DNA of 6,487 nt from Flavobacteriaceae bacterium UBA5534 (GTDB lineage: Bacteria; Bacteroidota; Bacteroidia; Flavobacteriales; Flavobacteriaceae): NCBI GenBank assembly GCA_002426015.1, contig DINS01000035.1, positions 332,363 through 338,849 on the forward strand, written 5' to 3'. Shown piece after piece: positions 1 to 6,131 of the stretch. The position numbers and the translations under genes were made by a program. Under the pieces are notes generated by a model. It ran no database searches and was not told the DNA's origin. It was given only the letters and a program-made list of their open reading frames with translations. Within the stretch, counting starts at the first letter, position 1. Each line of letters starts with the position of its first letter.

Positions 1-36
1 GTAGTGATAATTGTTGCTGCCATAGTAAAGTTTTAA
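1..36 (+). CDS. Possible 3' end of a plus-strand gene (partial)
   Basis: Reading from base 1, the plus strand gives the hydrophobic tail VVIIVAAIVKF followed by TAA at 34-36. This would suit the end of a membrane protein that starts outside the window. It would make the gene convergent with the rteC-like gene, and the hairpin-rich stretch between them fits a region between two 3' ends. Only eleven codons are visible, so this is weak. The alternative is a minus-strand start at ATG 21-23 (MAATIITT running off the edge). No function can be assigned. Confidence 0.3.
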   Translation, partial: VVIIVAAIVKF

Positions 37-42
37 GCCCCT

Positions 43-67
43 TATAATCCCCCAAAGGGGGATAAAA
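43..67. repeat. GC-rich hairpin, possible terminator or REP-like palindrome
   Basis: ATCCCCC (47-53) and GGGGGAT (57-63) form a perfect 7-bp stem around an AAA loop. Flanking bases can lengthen it across a small internal loop (TT at 42-43 with AA near 65-66). It stands out in an AT-rich setting. It lies shortly after the possible plus-strand stop at 34-36, so it could end that transcript. However, neither strand has a clean T-run directly after the stem, so a REP-like palindrome is an equal possibility. Confidence 0.5.
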
Positions 68-72
68 GGATG

Positions 73-142
73 TTAATGATTTTTAAAGAATAACTACCGC
101 CTCGAACTCTCATTCTCGGCAGCAGCTATTAATGATTTTTAA
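73..142. repeat. 14-bp direct repeat (TTAATGATTTTTAA)
   Basis: TTAATGATTTTTAA occurs at 73-86 and again, identically, at 129-142. The copies are 56 bp apart and enclose a more GC-rich segment (about 95-128). The unit is AT-rich, so chance recurrence is less remarkable than its length suggests. The spacing could reflect an old duplication or an insertion. No transposase or terminal inverted repeats accompany it. Confidence 0.45.
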
Positions 143-146
143 TTAG

Positions 147-192
147 ATCCTGGAACAACGTTTCGACTGCGCTCAACGTGACAATTCAGGAT
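147..192. repeat. Structured hairpin repeat element, copy 1
   Basis: The outer stem pairs ATCCTG (147-152) with CAGGAT (187-192). The inner stem pairs ACGTT (158-162) with AACGT (175-179). The loop is TCGACTGCGCTC (163-174). The second copy at 199-247 has the same architecture and nearly the same loop with different stem sequences. From memory, loops of the TCGACT-CGCTC type framed by short inverted repeats are common in intergenic DNA of Bacteroidota. I have not searched for this. Confidence 0.6.
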
Positions 193-198
193 GACAAA

Positions 199-247
199 AA
201 AACTCTCACAGATATTTCGCTGTGCTCAATATGATAGTGAGAGTTTT
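199..247. repeat. Structured hairpin repeat element, copy 2
   Basis: The outer stem is a perfect 11-bp pairing of AAAACTCTCAC (199-209) with GTGAGAGTTTT (237-247). Inside it, ATATT (212-216) pairs with AATAT (228-232) around the loop TCGCTGTGCTC (217-227). Positions 215-236 match copy 1 (161-183) at 18 of 22 aligned bases, with one gap, and every mismatch is a transition. The two inner-stem pairs that differ between copies are both compensated. As RNA on the plus strand the right arm ends in UUUU, so this copy might also act as a terminator. Confidence 0.65.
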
Positions 248-298
248 ACAGTGATTTGACTTTCGTTTGGCAAATATGAAGTGAATTGGTAAGCTTTA

Positions 299-323
299 TT
301 CACAACGGGGACTGTGTTGTGAA
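299..323. terminator. Inverted repeat just past the rteC-like stop; candidate terminator
   Basis: TTCACAAC (299-306) and GTTGTGAA (316-323) form a perfect 8-bp stem with a 9-nt loop. It begins six bases beyond the minus-strand stop codon of the rteC-like gene. Read on the minus strand, the stem is followed by TAAAGC, so the U-run is poor. Read on the plus strand it is followed by CGATTTTTAG, a better tail. It may work in both directions between convergent genes. Confidence 0.4.
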
Positions 324-329
324 CGATTT

Positions 330-1166
330 TTAGTAATCGGCATCATCCATTCTTTTTAAGAGGTTATTCTTGAGAGAATCTATAAACTTTGTTCTTTCAG
401 ATTTTCTGATTCTGATTTCTAGAAACGTACGTCTGTACTGACCTAAATTGATATTGAATACACTTTCTAAAAATTCTGCGATGGTTTTTAAATCTACAGC
501 ACCGTTATTAAAAACTCCTTCTGAATGTATGGCATAAAGAAGCTCTGTTAAGGCTACTTTTGAGCCTGTCCATGTTAGGTTGATGTTGGGTTGGTGTTGT
601 GATGGTTTTTGACTTAAATTATTATTAGTTTCAATCAGTTTATCTTCTATATAAACTTCTAATAAATCGTGAGCCATAATTTTTGCTACTTTATAACTGT
701 GAAGTGTAGCAAACTGTAAGTCTGATTCGAAATATAACGAGTCTAAACTTAACTTTATATCGAAATCACCTCTCACAAAGTATTTATAATCTAGATATGT
801 ACTGCCTGTTCTATAGTATTTATAGAATTCTAATTCGTAGTCAAAAAACTGTTTTAATTTTTGCAGTTCGTTTCTATAATACTTTCTTACAATTCTGCGA
901 CCTCCTCGTGGCTTTTTGGTTTCAATTTTATAAATTTTGTTGTAATAGATTAGCTTTGAAGTAAATTGAGGTCTTATCTCTCGAAAAAAACGAATTTCTT
1001 CTTCTTGGGATTTAAACTTCCTCTTGGAAATATCTTTTTTTAATTCCTCGACAGAGGTTAAGATTATTTTTATAGCTTTTTCACAAATCTCTATAGCATC
1101 ATCAATTTCTAGATGTATAAAGTTTAATTGGTCATTTAACTTATTAATTTTTAATTGATATTTCAT
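330..1166 (-). CDS. RteC-family protein
   Basis: This 278-residue, basic, soluble protein matches the RteC family (PF09357), named after the regulator that activates excision genes of the Bacteroides conjugative transposon CTnDOT. Three parts are visible. An N-terminal helical region (about 1-80) carries the family-like stretch IRFFREIRPQFTSKLIYY. A central section (about 105-180) contains FYKYYRTGSTYLDYKYFVRG. After a polar linker (181-196), a C-terminal winged-helix-like domain (about 197-275) runs from WTGSKVALTELLYAI through FNNGAVDLKTIAEF to RRTFLEIRIRKSERTKFIDSL. I start it at ATG 1164-1166. An in-frame TTG at 1185-1187 would add seven residues and has no support. The gene is the last in the minus-strand series, 90 bp after the asmA-like gene. 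No tetQ, rteAB, integrase, exc or tra gene is visible, so a role in mobilisation is unproven. Orphan RteC-domain proteins are common in Flavobacteriia and their function is unclear. Family assignment is firm; function is not. Confidence 0.85.
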   Translation of the reverse strand: MKYQLKINKLNDQLNFIHLEIDDAIEICEKAIKIILTSVEELKKDISKRKFKSQEEEIRFFREIRPQFTSKLIYYNKIYKIETKKPRGGRRIVRKYYRNELQKLKQFFDYELEFYKYYRTGSTYLDYKYFVRGDFDIKLSLDSLYFESDLQFATLHSYKVAKIMAHDLLEVYIEDKLIETNNNLSQKPSQHQPNINLTWTGSKVALTELLYAIHSEGVFNNGAVDLKTIAEFLESVFNINLGQYRRTFLEIRIRKSERTKFIDSLKNNLLKRMDDADY

Positions 1167-1256
1167 TTTTATAGGCCAAACCCTCAATTTTTAATTTGAA
1201 TACCAATCAAAAACTTTCTAAACTTTAAGAAAATATAACTGTAGGGTTTTATCTTT

Positions 1257-4232
1257 TTAATTTTCAAGTAAATTTAATTCGGAACGGATGAATTGCTTTT
1301 TTTTGATTATTGTAGAATCTGCTTTTTTTAACAGACGTTCTTTATCTGTAAAGTAATACTTATACTTTGCTGTTGTTAAGTCTATATCATAATCGTCAAA
1401 ATCTTTTCCACTTATATCTACACCCGTTTTAAAGGGAACTGGTGATTTTAATACAGAGATATGGTACTTATAACTTAAATTTAAATATTGTTCACCTCCA
1501 ACAGCTAGTTTATAACGGTCTATTTCTAGAAGTGCTGGATAAATGATGAGCTTATCACCTTCAAATTCCATTTCTAAATCAAGACTCTCTATTGGGGTAA
1601 CTTCTTTTTTGTTTTTAAACATAAATGTCTTGGCTAAATCTCTAAAAGCAGGACCATCTAATACCATTATATTTCTGGCTTTTAATGCAGCTACTCCTTT
1701 AAATGTTTTTAAATTGAAATTAAGATGTTTGTCTAGTTGTGATGAAGCCTTTATGCTAAAATCTGCTTTTCCTACAAAAGATTTTGTTATGGGAAACAGC
1801 GTATCTAAAACAGGCATAAGATTTTGAATTTCATTCATTTTCACCTGTCTTAAATGTAGATTAAAATCTAGGTTAGCTTGTTGGTTGCTTTTTGCTTCAT
1901 AATCTATATTTCCTTCTACATTTGCTGCTAATGTTTTTAGTTGAAGCTTTTTAAGCTGTAAGTGGCCATTCATTAATTCTAAACCTCCGTGAACATCTTC
2001 TAGATGTAATCCTGCAAATTCTATATTGTCAATATCTGTAATGAAACTGAATTGAAGATTTTTAGGAATTTTAAAGGCTTGTTTTTGTGAATAAACAGAA
2101 TCGTTTGTGTTTATTTTTTCTTCCTTTTCGGTCTCAACATTAATACCAGAAAACATTCCCATTAGCTCGTTGGCATTAATATTGGTTGATGACAATTTTA
2201 AATTAGCTGATACCGTTTTGCCATTTTTAAACCCTTCAAGATTTTTTACAGCTCCTGTAATTGTAGCATTAGATTCTCCATAATTTACTACAGCATTATT
2301 CAACGTCACATTATCATTATTTAAAGATAATTTGGTGGCTGGCATCTGTATAGGTAAATGTGATTCTGGAAAAGAAGCATATAGATTATTAAACCCAACA
2401 TTTCCATTAACATCCCATTTTTTATTCGGGTTTTGATTTAGTATAAAACTATAATTTCCTTGTTGAATACCTACCCAATATTTGCCTTGACCGACAGCAA
2501 CACTATCGATAGTGAAACTTGATGAAATGGCACTTAAACTTCTGTCTTTTTCAGGTGTTAACCCTAGATCGACCTTGGCTTTTCTTACCAGTAGGAATGT
2601 TGTGTCTTTTTTTGTTTTATAACTTAAATCGTTTATTGAGGCATTTACATTTAAAACGGTTTCATTTTTTGATTTTTTTTCAAAATTAATAAGTGCATTT
2701 AGTTTTTCTGATGAAAACTCTAACGCTTCCTTAATCTCCATTTCAGTTTTTTCGAGTTGTAAACTTCCTGATAATGGGTGAGCATCATCTTGGTTTTTAT
2801 TGAAAATGGCCGTAAGATTTTTTGATTTTATATACGCGCCTTTGGTAGGTGCACTAATATTTAGATCATTTACAACTACTTTGCCTTCTACATTTACATT
2901 GTTGTAATCTTGAGCTTTAAGTTCTTTTAGATTAAAACTTGTTTTAAGGTCTGCTAAAATGTTTCCTTGAGAAGTAATCTCTTTATCGATGGGGAAATTT
3001 TGGTATAACTTTGTAAAATCAATATCGGTGTTTAATGCCATACTAAACACCGCATTGGGATGAAGAATGTTGTTTCCTTTTCCATTTGCATTTAACTGTA
3101 ATCCTGTTCCCTGAATGTTTAACGTTTTAACTTCTACATTAGAGGGTTGCGAATTGTCCATAAAAAAATCTCCCTGAAGTTCTACATCAAGGTTGTCAAT
3201 GGTTCCCGGAAACTCTTTATACTTTAATGCTCCTTTATTTATTGTAAGTACTGAACTAATTTTTGGGTATTTGCCATTACCATAAATTCCATTTGTATTT
3301 ACAGTTAAGCTAACACCTCCTTGAGTTTCTATACTTTTTTTATTGAGAATTGTAGATGGGATAAGCTCGATGAAATTTTTTAATGTATTGCTTTTGAGTG
3401 TCGCTGCTAAATTTACAATTACTTGTTTTTTTTCAGGTTCGGGTTTTATAGTTCCTGCTGTTGCAAAATGAATATCATTAATTGACAAATCACTTTTTGA
3501 AATGGTCAAAAGCGTATCTACTTTGTTGAAAGTAACCTCGCTATTTACACCTATGTTACGAATTTTGAAGCGTTTTTCTGGAACTTTATACAATGAAACC
3601 AACTCATTAGTGGAATTGATATTTAAGTATAGTTCATTGTTGTTTTTACGCGCCTTTATAGTTGTATTGAAACCTTCTGCTTCATAGTTTACCTTTGAGA
3701 TACCATCTTGATATAAAACATGAGCTTTTTCAATATTAAATTTTCGTAGGTTAATATTATTGATGTTAAGTGAAGATACTGTGTCTGTATCTTCCTCATT
3801 GATTGCTGACGTTTTTAGAATATCAAAATTGTAATTTCCTAAACTATCCATCTGGATATTAATATTAGGTTCTTTTAAGGTTATTTCATAAATATCAATA
3901 TTATCATTTTTTAAATACTGATACAAATTAAAAGACACCCTAGCTTCTGAAAAATTTGCTAAAGTGTCTTTGCTATTAAAAAGGGAATTAGGGAAAATTG
4001 AGCCTTCTTTTACTTTTAAACCAAATCTTGGAAAGCTAGAAAAGAATGTTAATTCTACACTTTCTATTTCTACACTTCCGTTGATATTTTCATTTAGAAT
4101 TTCGACTATTTTTGGGGTAATCTTTTGCGGTGTAAATATAAAATTTAGCAAAATTGCTATTATCATCAATACAACAATGACAAAAGAAATAAGGAATAAC
4201 CCAATTCTCTTGGTAATTCTATTTACCCTCAT
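1257..4232 (-). CDS. AsmA-like envelope protein
   Basis: This 991-residue protein is anchored in the inner membrane by one N-terminal helix (about residues 8-32, after the basic start MRVNRITKR), with the rest in the periplasm. The start of the AsmA domain is clear: KITPKIVEILNENINGSVEI followed by FFSSFPRFGLKVKEGSI. The long middle is a series of beta-rich segments of the 'LNANGKGNN' and 'VNLAATLKSN' kind, as in the beta-groove (TAM-like) repeats. An AsmA-like C-terminal domain (about 790-945) includes FKGVAALKARNIMVLDGPAF and LEIDRYKLAVGGEQYLNL. AsmA relatives (AsmA, YhdP, TamB, YdbH) are implicated in moving phospholipid to the outer membrane, and a similar job is inferred here. I chose ATG 4230-4232. 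An in-frame TTG at 4242-4244 would add only four residues. The upstream beta-barrel gene ends 21 nt away, so the two are probably co-transcribed. No frameshift or missing part is evident. Confidence 0.88.
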   Translation of the reverse strand: MRVNRITKRIGLFLISFVIVVLMIIAILLNFIFTPQKITPKIVEILNENINGSVEIESVELTFFSSFPRFGLKVKEGSIFPNSLFNSKDTLANFSEARVSFNLYQYLKNDNIDIYEITLKEPNINIQMDSLGNYNFDILKTSAINEEDTDTVSSLNINNINLRKFNIEKAHVLYQDGISKVNYEAEGFNTTIKARKNNNELYLNINSTNELVSLYKVPEKRFKIRNIGVNSEVTFNKVDTLLTISKSDLSINDIHFATAGTIKPEPEKKQVIVNLAATLKSNTLKNFIELIPSTILNKKSIETQGGVSLTVNTNGIYGNGKYPKISSVLTINKGALKYKEFPGTIDNLDVELQGDFFMDNSQPSNVEVKTLNIQGTGLQLNANGKGNNILHPNAVFSMALNTDIDFTKLYQNFPIDKEITSQGNILADLKTSFNLKELKAQDYNNVNVEGKVVVNDLNISAPTKGAYIKSKNLTAIFNKNQDDAHPLSGSLQLEKTEMEIKEALEFSSEKLNALINFEKKSKNETVLNVNASINDLSYKTKKDTTFLLVRKAKVDLGLTPEKDRSLSAISSSFTIDSVAVGQGKYWVGIQQGNYSFILNQNPNKKWDVNGNVGFNNLYASFPESHLPIQMPATKLSLNNDNVTLNNAVVNYGESNATITGAVKNLEGFKNGKTVSANLKLSSTNINANELMGMFSGINVETEKEEKINTNDSVYSQKQAFKIPKNLQFSFITDIDNIEFAGLHLEDVHGGLELMNGHLQLKKLQLKTLAANVEGNIDYEAKSNQQANLDFNLHLRQVKMNEIQNLMPVLDTLFPITKSFVGKADFSIKASSQLDKHLNFNLKTFKGVAALKARNIMVLDGPAFRDLAKTFMFKNKKEVTPIESLDLEMEFEGDKLIIYPALLEIDRYKLAVGGEQYLNLSYKYHISVLKSPVPFKTGVDISGKDFDDYDIDLTTAKYKYYFTDKERLLKKADSTIIKKKQFIRSELNLLEN

Positions 4233-4253
4233 AAAAAAAATCAACTAAAATTA

Positions 4254-4836
4254 TTAAAACAAACGCAGACCTACACCCAACTGTATTTGGTGGCTATTTG
4301 CCTCTTCACCAACATCACTGATATCTGAAAAGCCCCATACGTAACGAGCAGATATTATGACAGGATGCAAATTTAATTCTAATCCTGCTACCGCAGAAAA
4401 ATCTGTGTCTTTAAAAAGCTTTTTTCCATTTGCTAAAACCGTTTCATTACCATCTGCAAGAAAACTAAATTGAGGCCCTGCATTTATTGTTATCAAACCT
4501 CCTGAATTTAATCTTAAAAGTAAAGGCACACTAATGTAGTTTAGCTAGCGTTTTATCTTTATCGAAAGCGTCACCAAATACATCTGAAAATTCGTCTGTT
4601 ACTTTAGTGTTTGTTTGATTGAAAAGCACTTCTGCCTGAATACCTATAAAATCTGAAAAATCATAATAGGCAAAACCACCTACCTGAAAACCAAGCTCAA
4701 AACTATCATCATAACTTTGAGAGTCAATTTTTGTAAGATTTGCTCCTGCTTTTGCTCCTAAATGAAATTGCGCGAAAGATGTATTATATGCAGCCAAAGA
4801 AAACAATACACTTAAAAATAGGATTTGTTTTTTCAT
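4254..4836 (-). pseudogene. Outer-membrane beta-barrel protein (PF13568-like), frameshifted
   Basis: Two adjacent frames encode the halves of one small beta-barrel protein. The first half starts at ATG 4834-4836 with a signal peptide (MKKQILFLSVLFSLAAYNTSFAQ, read in part as MKKQILF...SFAQ). It continues with the family-like opening FHLGAKAGANLTKI and strands such as GIQAEVLFNQ, and stops at TAG 4531-4533. The second half resumes with NYISVPLLLRL, GLITINAGPQFSFLAD and LNLHPVIISARYVWGF, and ends in QLGVGLRLF with the terminal aromatic residue expected for a barrel. The break coincides with a 4-bp tandem duplication (4542-4549). Taking out one copy gives a continuous 192-residue protein, a normal length for the family. 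The truncated product would lack about half its strands. The C-terminal half could only start at GTG 4527-4529 and would have no signal peptide. ATG 4843-4845 (adding MTF) is an alternative start. The protein's specific role is unknown. Confidence 0.85.
4542..4549 (-). repeat. 4-bp tandem duplication causing the frameshift (GCTA x2)
   Basis: On the coding strand the sequence reads ACG CTA GCT AAA CTA CAT TAG. The unit GCTA occurs twice in tandem and the repeat does not extend on either side. Without one unit it reads ACG CTA AAC TAC ATT AGT GTG CCT, giving T-L-N-Y-I-S-V-P. This joins the two halves of the beta-barrel gene exactly at the conserved 'LNYxxVPLLLR' block. Confidence 0.8.
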
Positions 4837-4928
4837 AAAAGTCATTTTTTTAATTTTAGTAAAGCTATTGATATACACTTACATTCTACCTTTAATTATA
4901 CAAAACGGTCTGTTTTTTATACCAAATC

Positions 4929-4951
4929 AAAAAAACTCTATTCTCAAGAAT
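4929..4951 (-). terminator. Weak candidate terminator at the end of the cyclase gene
   Basis: On the minus strand a short AT-rich inverted repeat (ATTC TTGA GAAT, 4940-4951) overlaps the cyclase stop codon and is followed, after AGAG, by a run of seven T (4929-4935). The T-run is good but the stem is only four or five pairs, so termination here would be inefficient at best. Confidence 0.25.
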
Positions 4952-6020
4952 TTATTAATGCCACCTTATATATTGTTTGTTTCATTGATTTGCCTGGTAA
5001 ATTTATATTTTGAATTTTTTCAGTAATAAATTTATCGGAAGATGAAAGTTCAGCATGAAACGATGAAGACAAAAGCAATGAACAATTATATACATTACAT
5101 AAAGACTGAATTCTAGCTGCCGTATTAAGGACATCACCATGAAAAACGATCTCGGTTTTAATATCTCCCACCATTGCCATTGTTACTTTACCAGTATGAA
5201 GTGAAGCCTTAAATTTAGGTACACACCCATAGTTTAATTCGAAATGATTTTCTTTCTCTTTTAGACTATTAATAAACTGATAAAATAACATAATACATTT
5301 TTCATTATTAAAATTATCTCTACACCTCCAAGTAATCACAGCTTCATCCCCAACAAATTGATATATTTCAGCATCATAATCTAAAAGAATAGAAGATAAA
5401 ACCTTAAAACATTCTTGAAGCATTAAACTATATTTTACATGTCCTATTTTTTCTGCTATTGTTGTGGAAGATTTTAAATCTAAAAACATGAAAATACGCT
5501 CTTCTTCTTTGGGTCTTATATACCTACCTACTATCAAATAATTAAAATAACTAGGACCAATATTTTTCCTTACCAGCAACATAAAATCTGAAAAAGAATT
5601 GATTATAACAGCACTTATAAAAAGTGACTTTACACTAGAATTGACTACATCTCCTGAAAAGTTTAATTCACCAAAAACATAATTACTATAACCTAATACC
5701 ACCATCACATAAGACACTATGAAAACTAATAAAAATCCAAAAACCCTAAAAAGAAAGCTTTTAATAAAAGAAGCTTGTTTTATTAATTTTGGATAAACAA
5801 AACTATTTAAGACACCAAAAAGAATCCCAAAAGAAACACCTAACGCAAAACAAACCAAAAAGATATTGTATTTGGTTAACCCTTTATATTCATAGATTTT
5901 AGCAATGTAAACTTCATCTATATCTTGGAACTTAAAAAAAGCTAGAAGTGTTAGTGAACAGATCCAGATAATAAAAGTCATTAAAAAATCTGTAAGCCTG
6001 TATTGGTTTTTTAGTTTCAC
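4944..6020 (-). CDS. Membrane-anchored class III adenylate/guanylate cyclase
   Basis: This 358-residue protein probably makes a cyclic nucleotide (cAMP or cGMP) from the triphosphate on the cytoplasmic face of the inner membrane. Four hydrophobic segments (about residues 12-31, 52-75, 87-111 and 129-149) form the anchor. A linker (YLIVGRYIRPKEEERIF) leads into the class III catalytic domain (about 175-355). Visible catalytic elements are the metal-binding Asp181 in FMFLDLKSST, metal-binding Asp225 in FVGDEAV, and the transition-state pair Asn299 and Arg303 in GDVLNTAARIQ. The purine-selecting lysine position appears to be Gln221, so the substrate cannot be told from sequence. Class III enzymes usually act as dimers. 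I use the GTG at 6018-6020: an in-frame TAA lies at 6027-6029, and the basic stretch before helix 1 suits an inside-positive anchor. ATG 5979-5981 is the alternative and would remove 13 residues. No receiver, PAS or CHASE sensor domain is present, so any sensing must come from the membrane part. It lies about 107 bp upstream of the beta-barrel gene. Confidence 0.88.
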   Translation of the reverse strand: MKLKNQYRLTDFLMTFIIWICSLTLLAFFKFQDIDEVYIAKIYEYKGLTKYNIFLVCFALGVSFGILFGVLNSFVYPKLIKQASFIKSFLFRVFGFLLVFIVSYVMVVLGYSNYVFGELNFSGDVVNSSVKSLFISAVIINSFSDFMLLVRKNIGPSYFNYLIVGRYIRPKEEERIFMFLDLKSSTTIAEKIGHVKYSLMLQECFKVLSSILLDYDAEIYQFVGDEAVITWRCRDNFNNEKCIMLFYQFINSLKEKENHFELNYGCVPKFKASLHTGKVTMAMVGDIKTEIVFHGDVLNTAARIQSLCNVYNCSLLLSSSFHAELSSSDKFITEKIQNINLPGKSMKQTIYKVALINS

Positions 6021-6131
6021 TTTATGTTAGCTATTACATTAAAAAGTTTAGAGCACCGAAGACCTATTTTTTGTATAAACACATTAAGTTAGTTAGAACA
6101 TAATATGAACGCCAAAAGAATGCTTTTAACT

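Larger units (their letters stand above)
37..329. other. Gene-free, hairpin-rich intergenic interval
   Basis: No convincing coding frame is present. The interval holds a short GC-rich hairpin (47-63), a 14-bp direct repeat (73-86 and 129-142), two copies of a two-tier hairpin element (147-192 and 199-247) and an 8-bp inverted repeat just past the rteC-like stop codon (299-323). Such stacking of palindromes is typical of the gap between convergent genes in Bacteroidota. The interval has no recognisable tRNA, attachment site or promoter matching the Bacteroidota -7 consensus TAnnTTTG. Confidence 0.6.

Noticed and set aside
99..120. A third copy of the hairpin element (GCCTCGA...TCTCGGC)
   Set aside because: The stem has two central mismatches and the loop does not resemble the TCGACTGCGCTC loop, so it is not convincingly related.
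1543..1827. Plus-strand open frame of 94 codons inside the asmA-like gene
   Set aside because: It lies antisense within a well-supported coding region, and its composition is simply the reverse reading of the AsmA C-terminal domain. No ribosome site or family resemblance supports it. The same applies to the plus-strand frames at 3502-3687, 3964-4248 and 4825-5013.
4542..4549. Tetranucleotide phase-variation tract
   Set aside because: Only two copies of GCTA are present, too few for the high slippage rates seen at real phase-variable repeats.
4542..4549. Footprint of a lost IS5-type element (YTAR target)
   Set aside because: CTAG and CTAA can be read side by side, but the exact duplicated unit is GCTA, which does not fit that target, and no residual inverted repeat remains.
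4254..4878. Two independent small genes (4254-4529 and 4531-4878)
   Set aside because: The pieces are consecutive parts of one beta-barrel domain. The first has the signal peptide and the second has the terminal strand, and removing 4 bp joins them at a conserved block. The GTG starts at 4878 and 4529 have no support as gene starts.
4846..4943. Promoter for the beta-barrel gene
   Set aside because: On the minus strand there are a TATAAT-like hexamer and a TAGCTTTA resembling the Bacteroidota -7 box, but neither has a properly spaced -33 TTG element. In such AT-rich DNA I cannot support a call.
4944..6020. Cyclase as part of an anti-phage signalling system (Pycsar or CBASS)
   Set aside because: The enzyme is a four-helix membrane-anchored class III cyclase, not a PycC-type or CD-NTase protein. 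The neighbours are envelope genes and an unknown fragment, with no recognisable nucleotide-gated effector.
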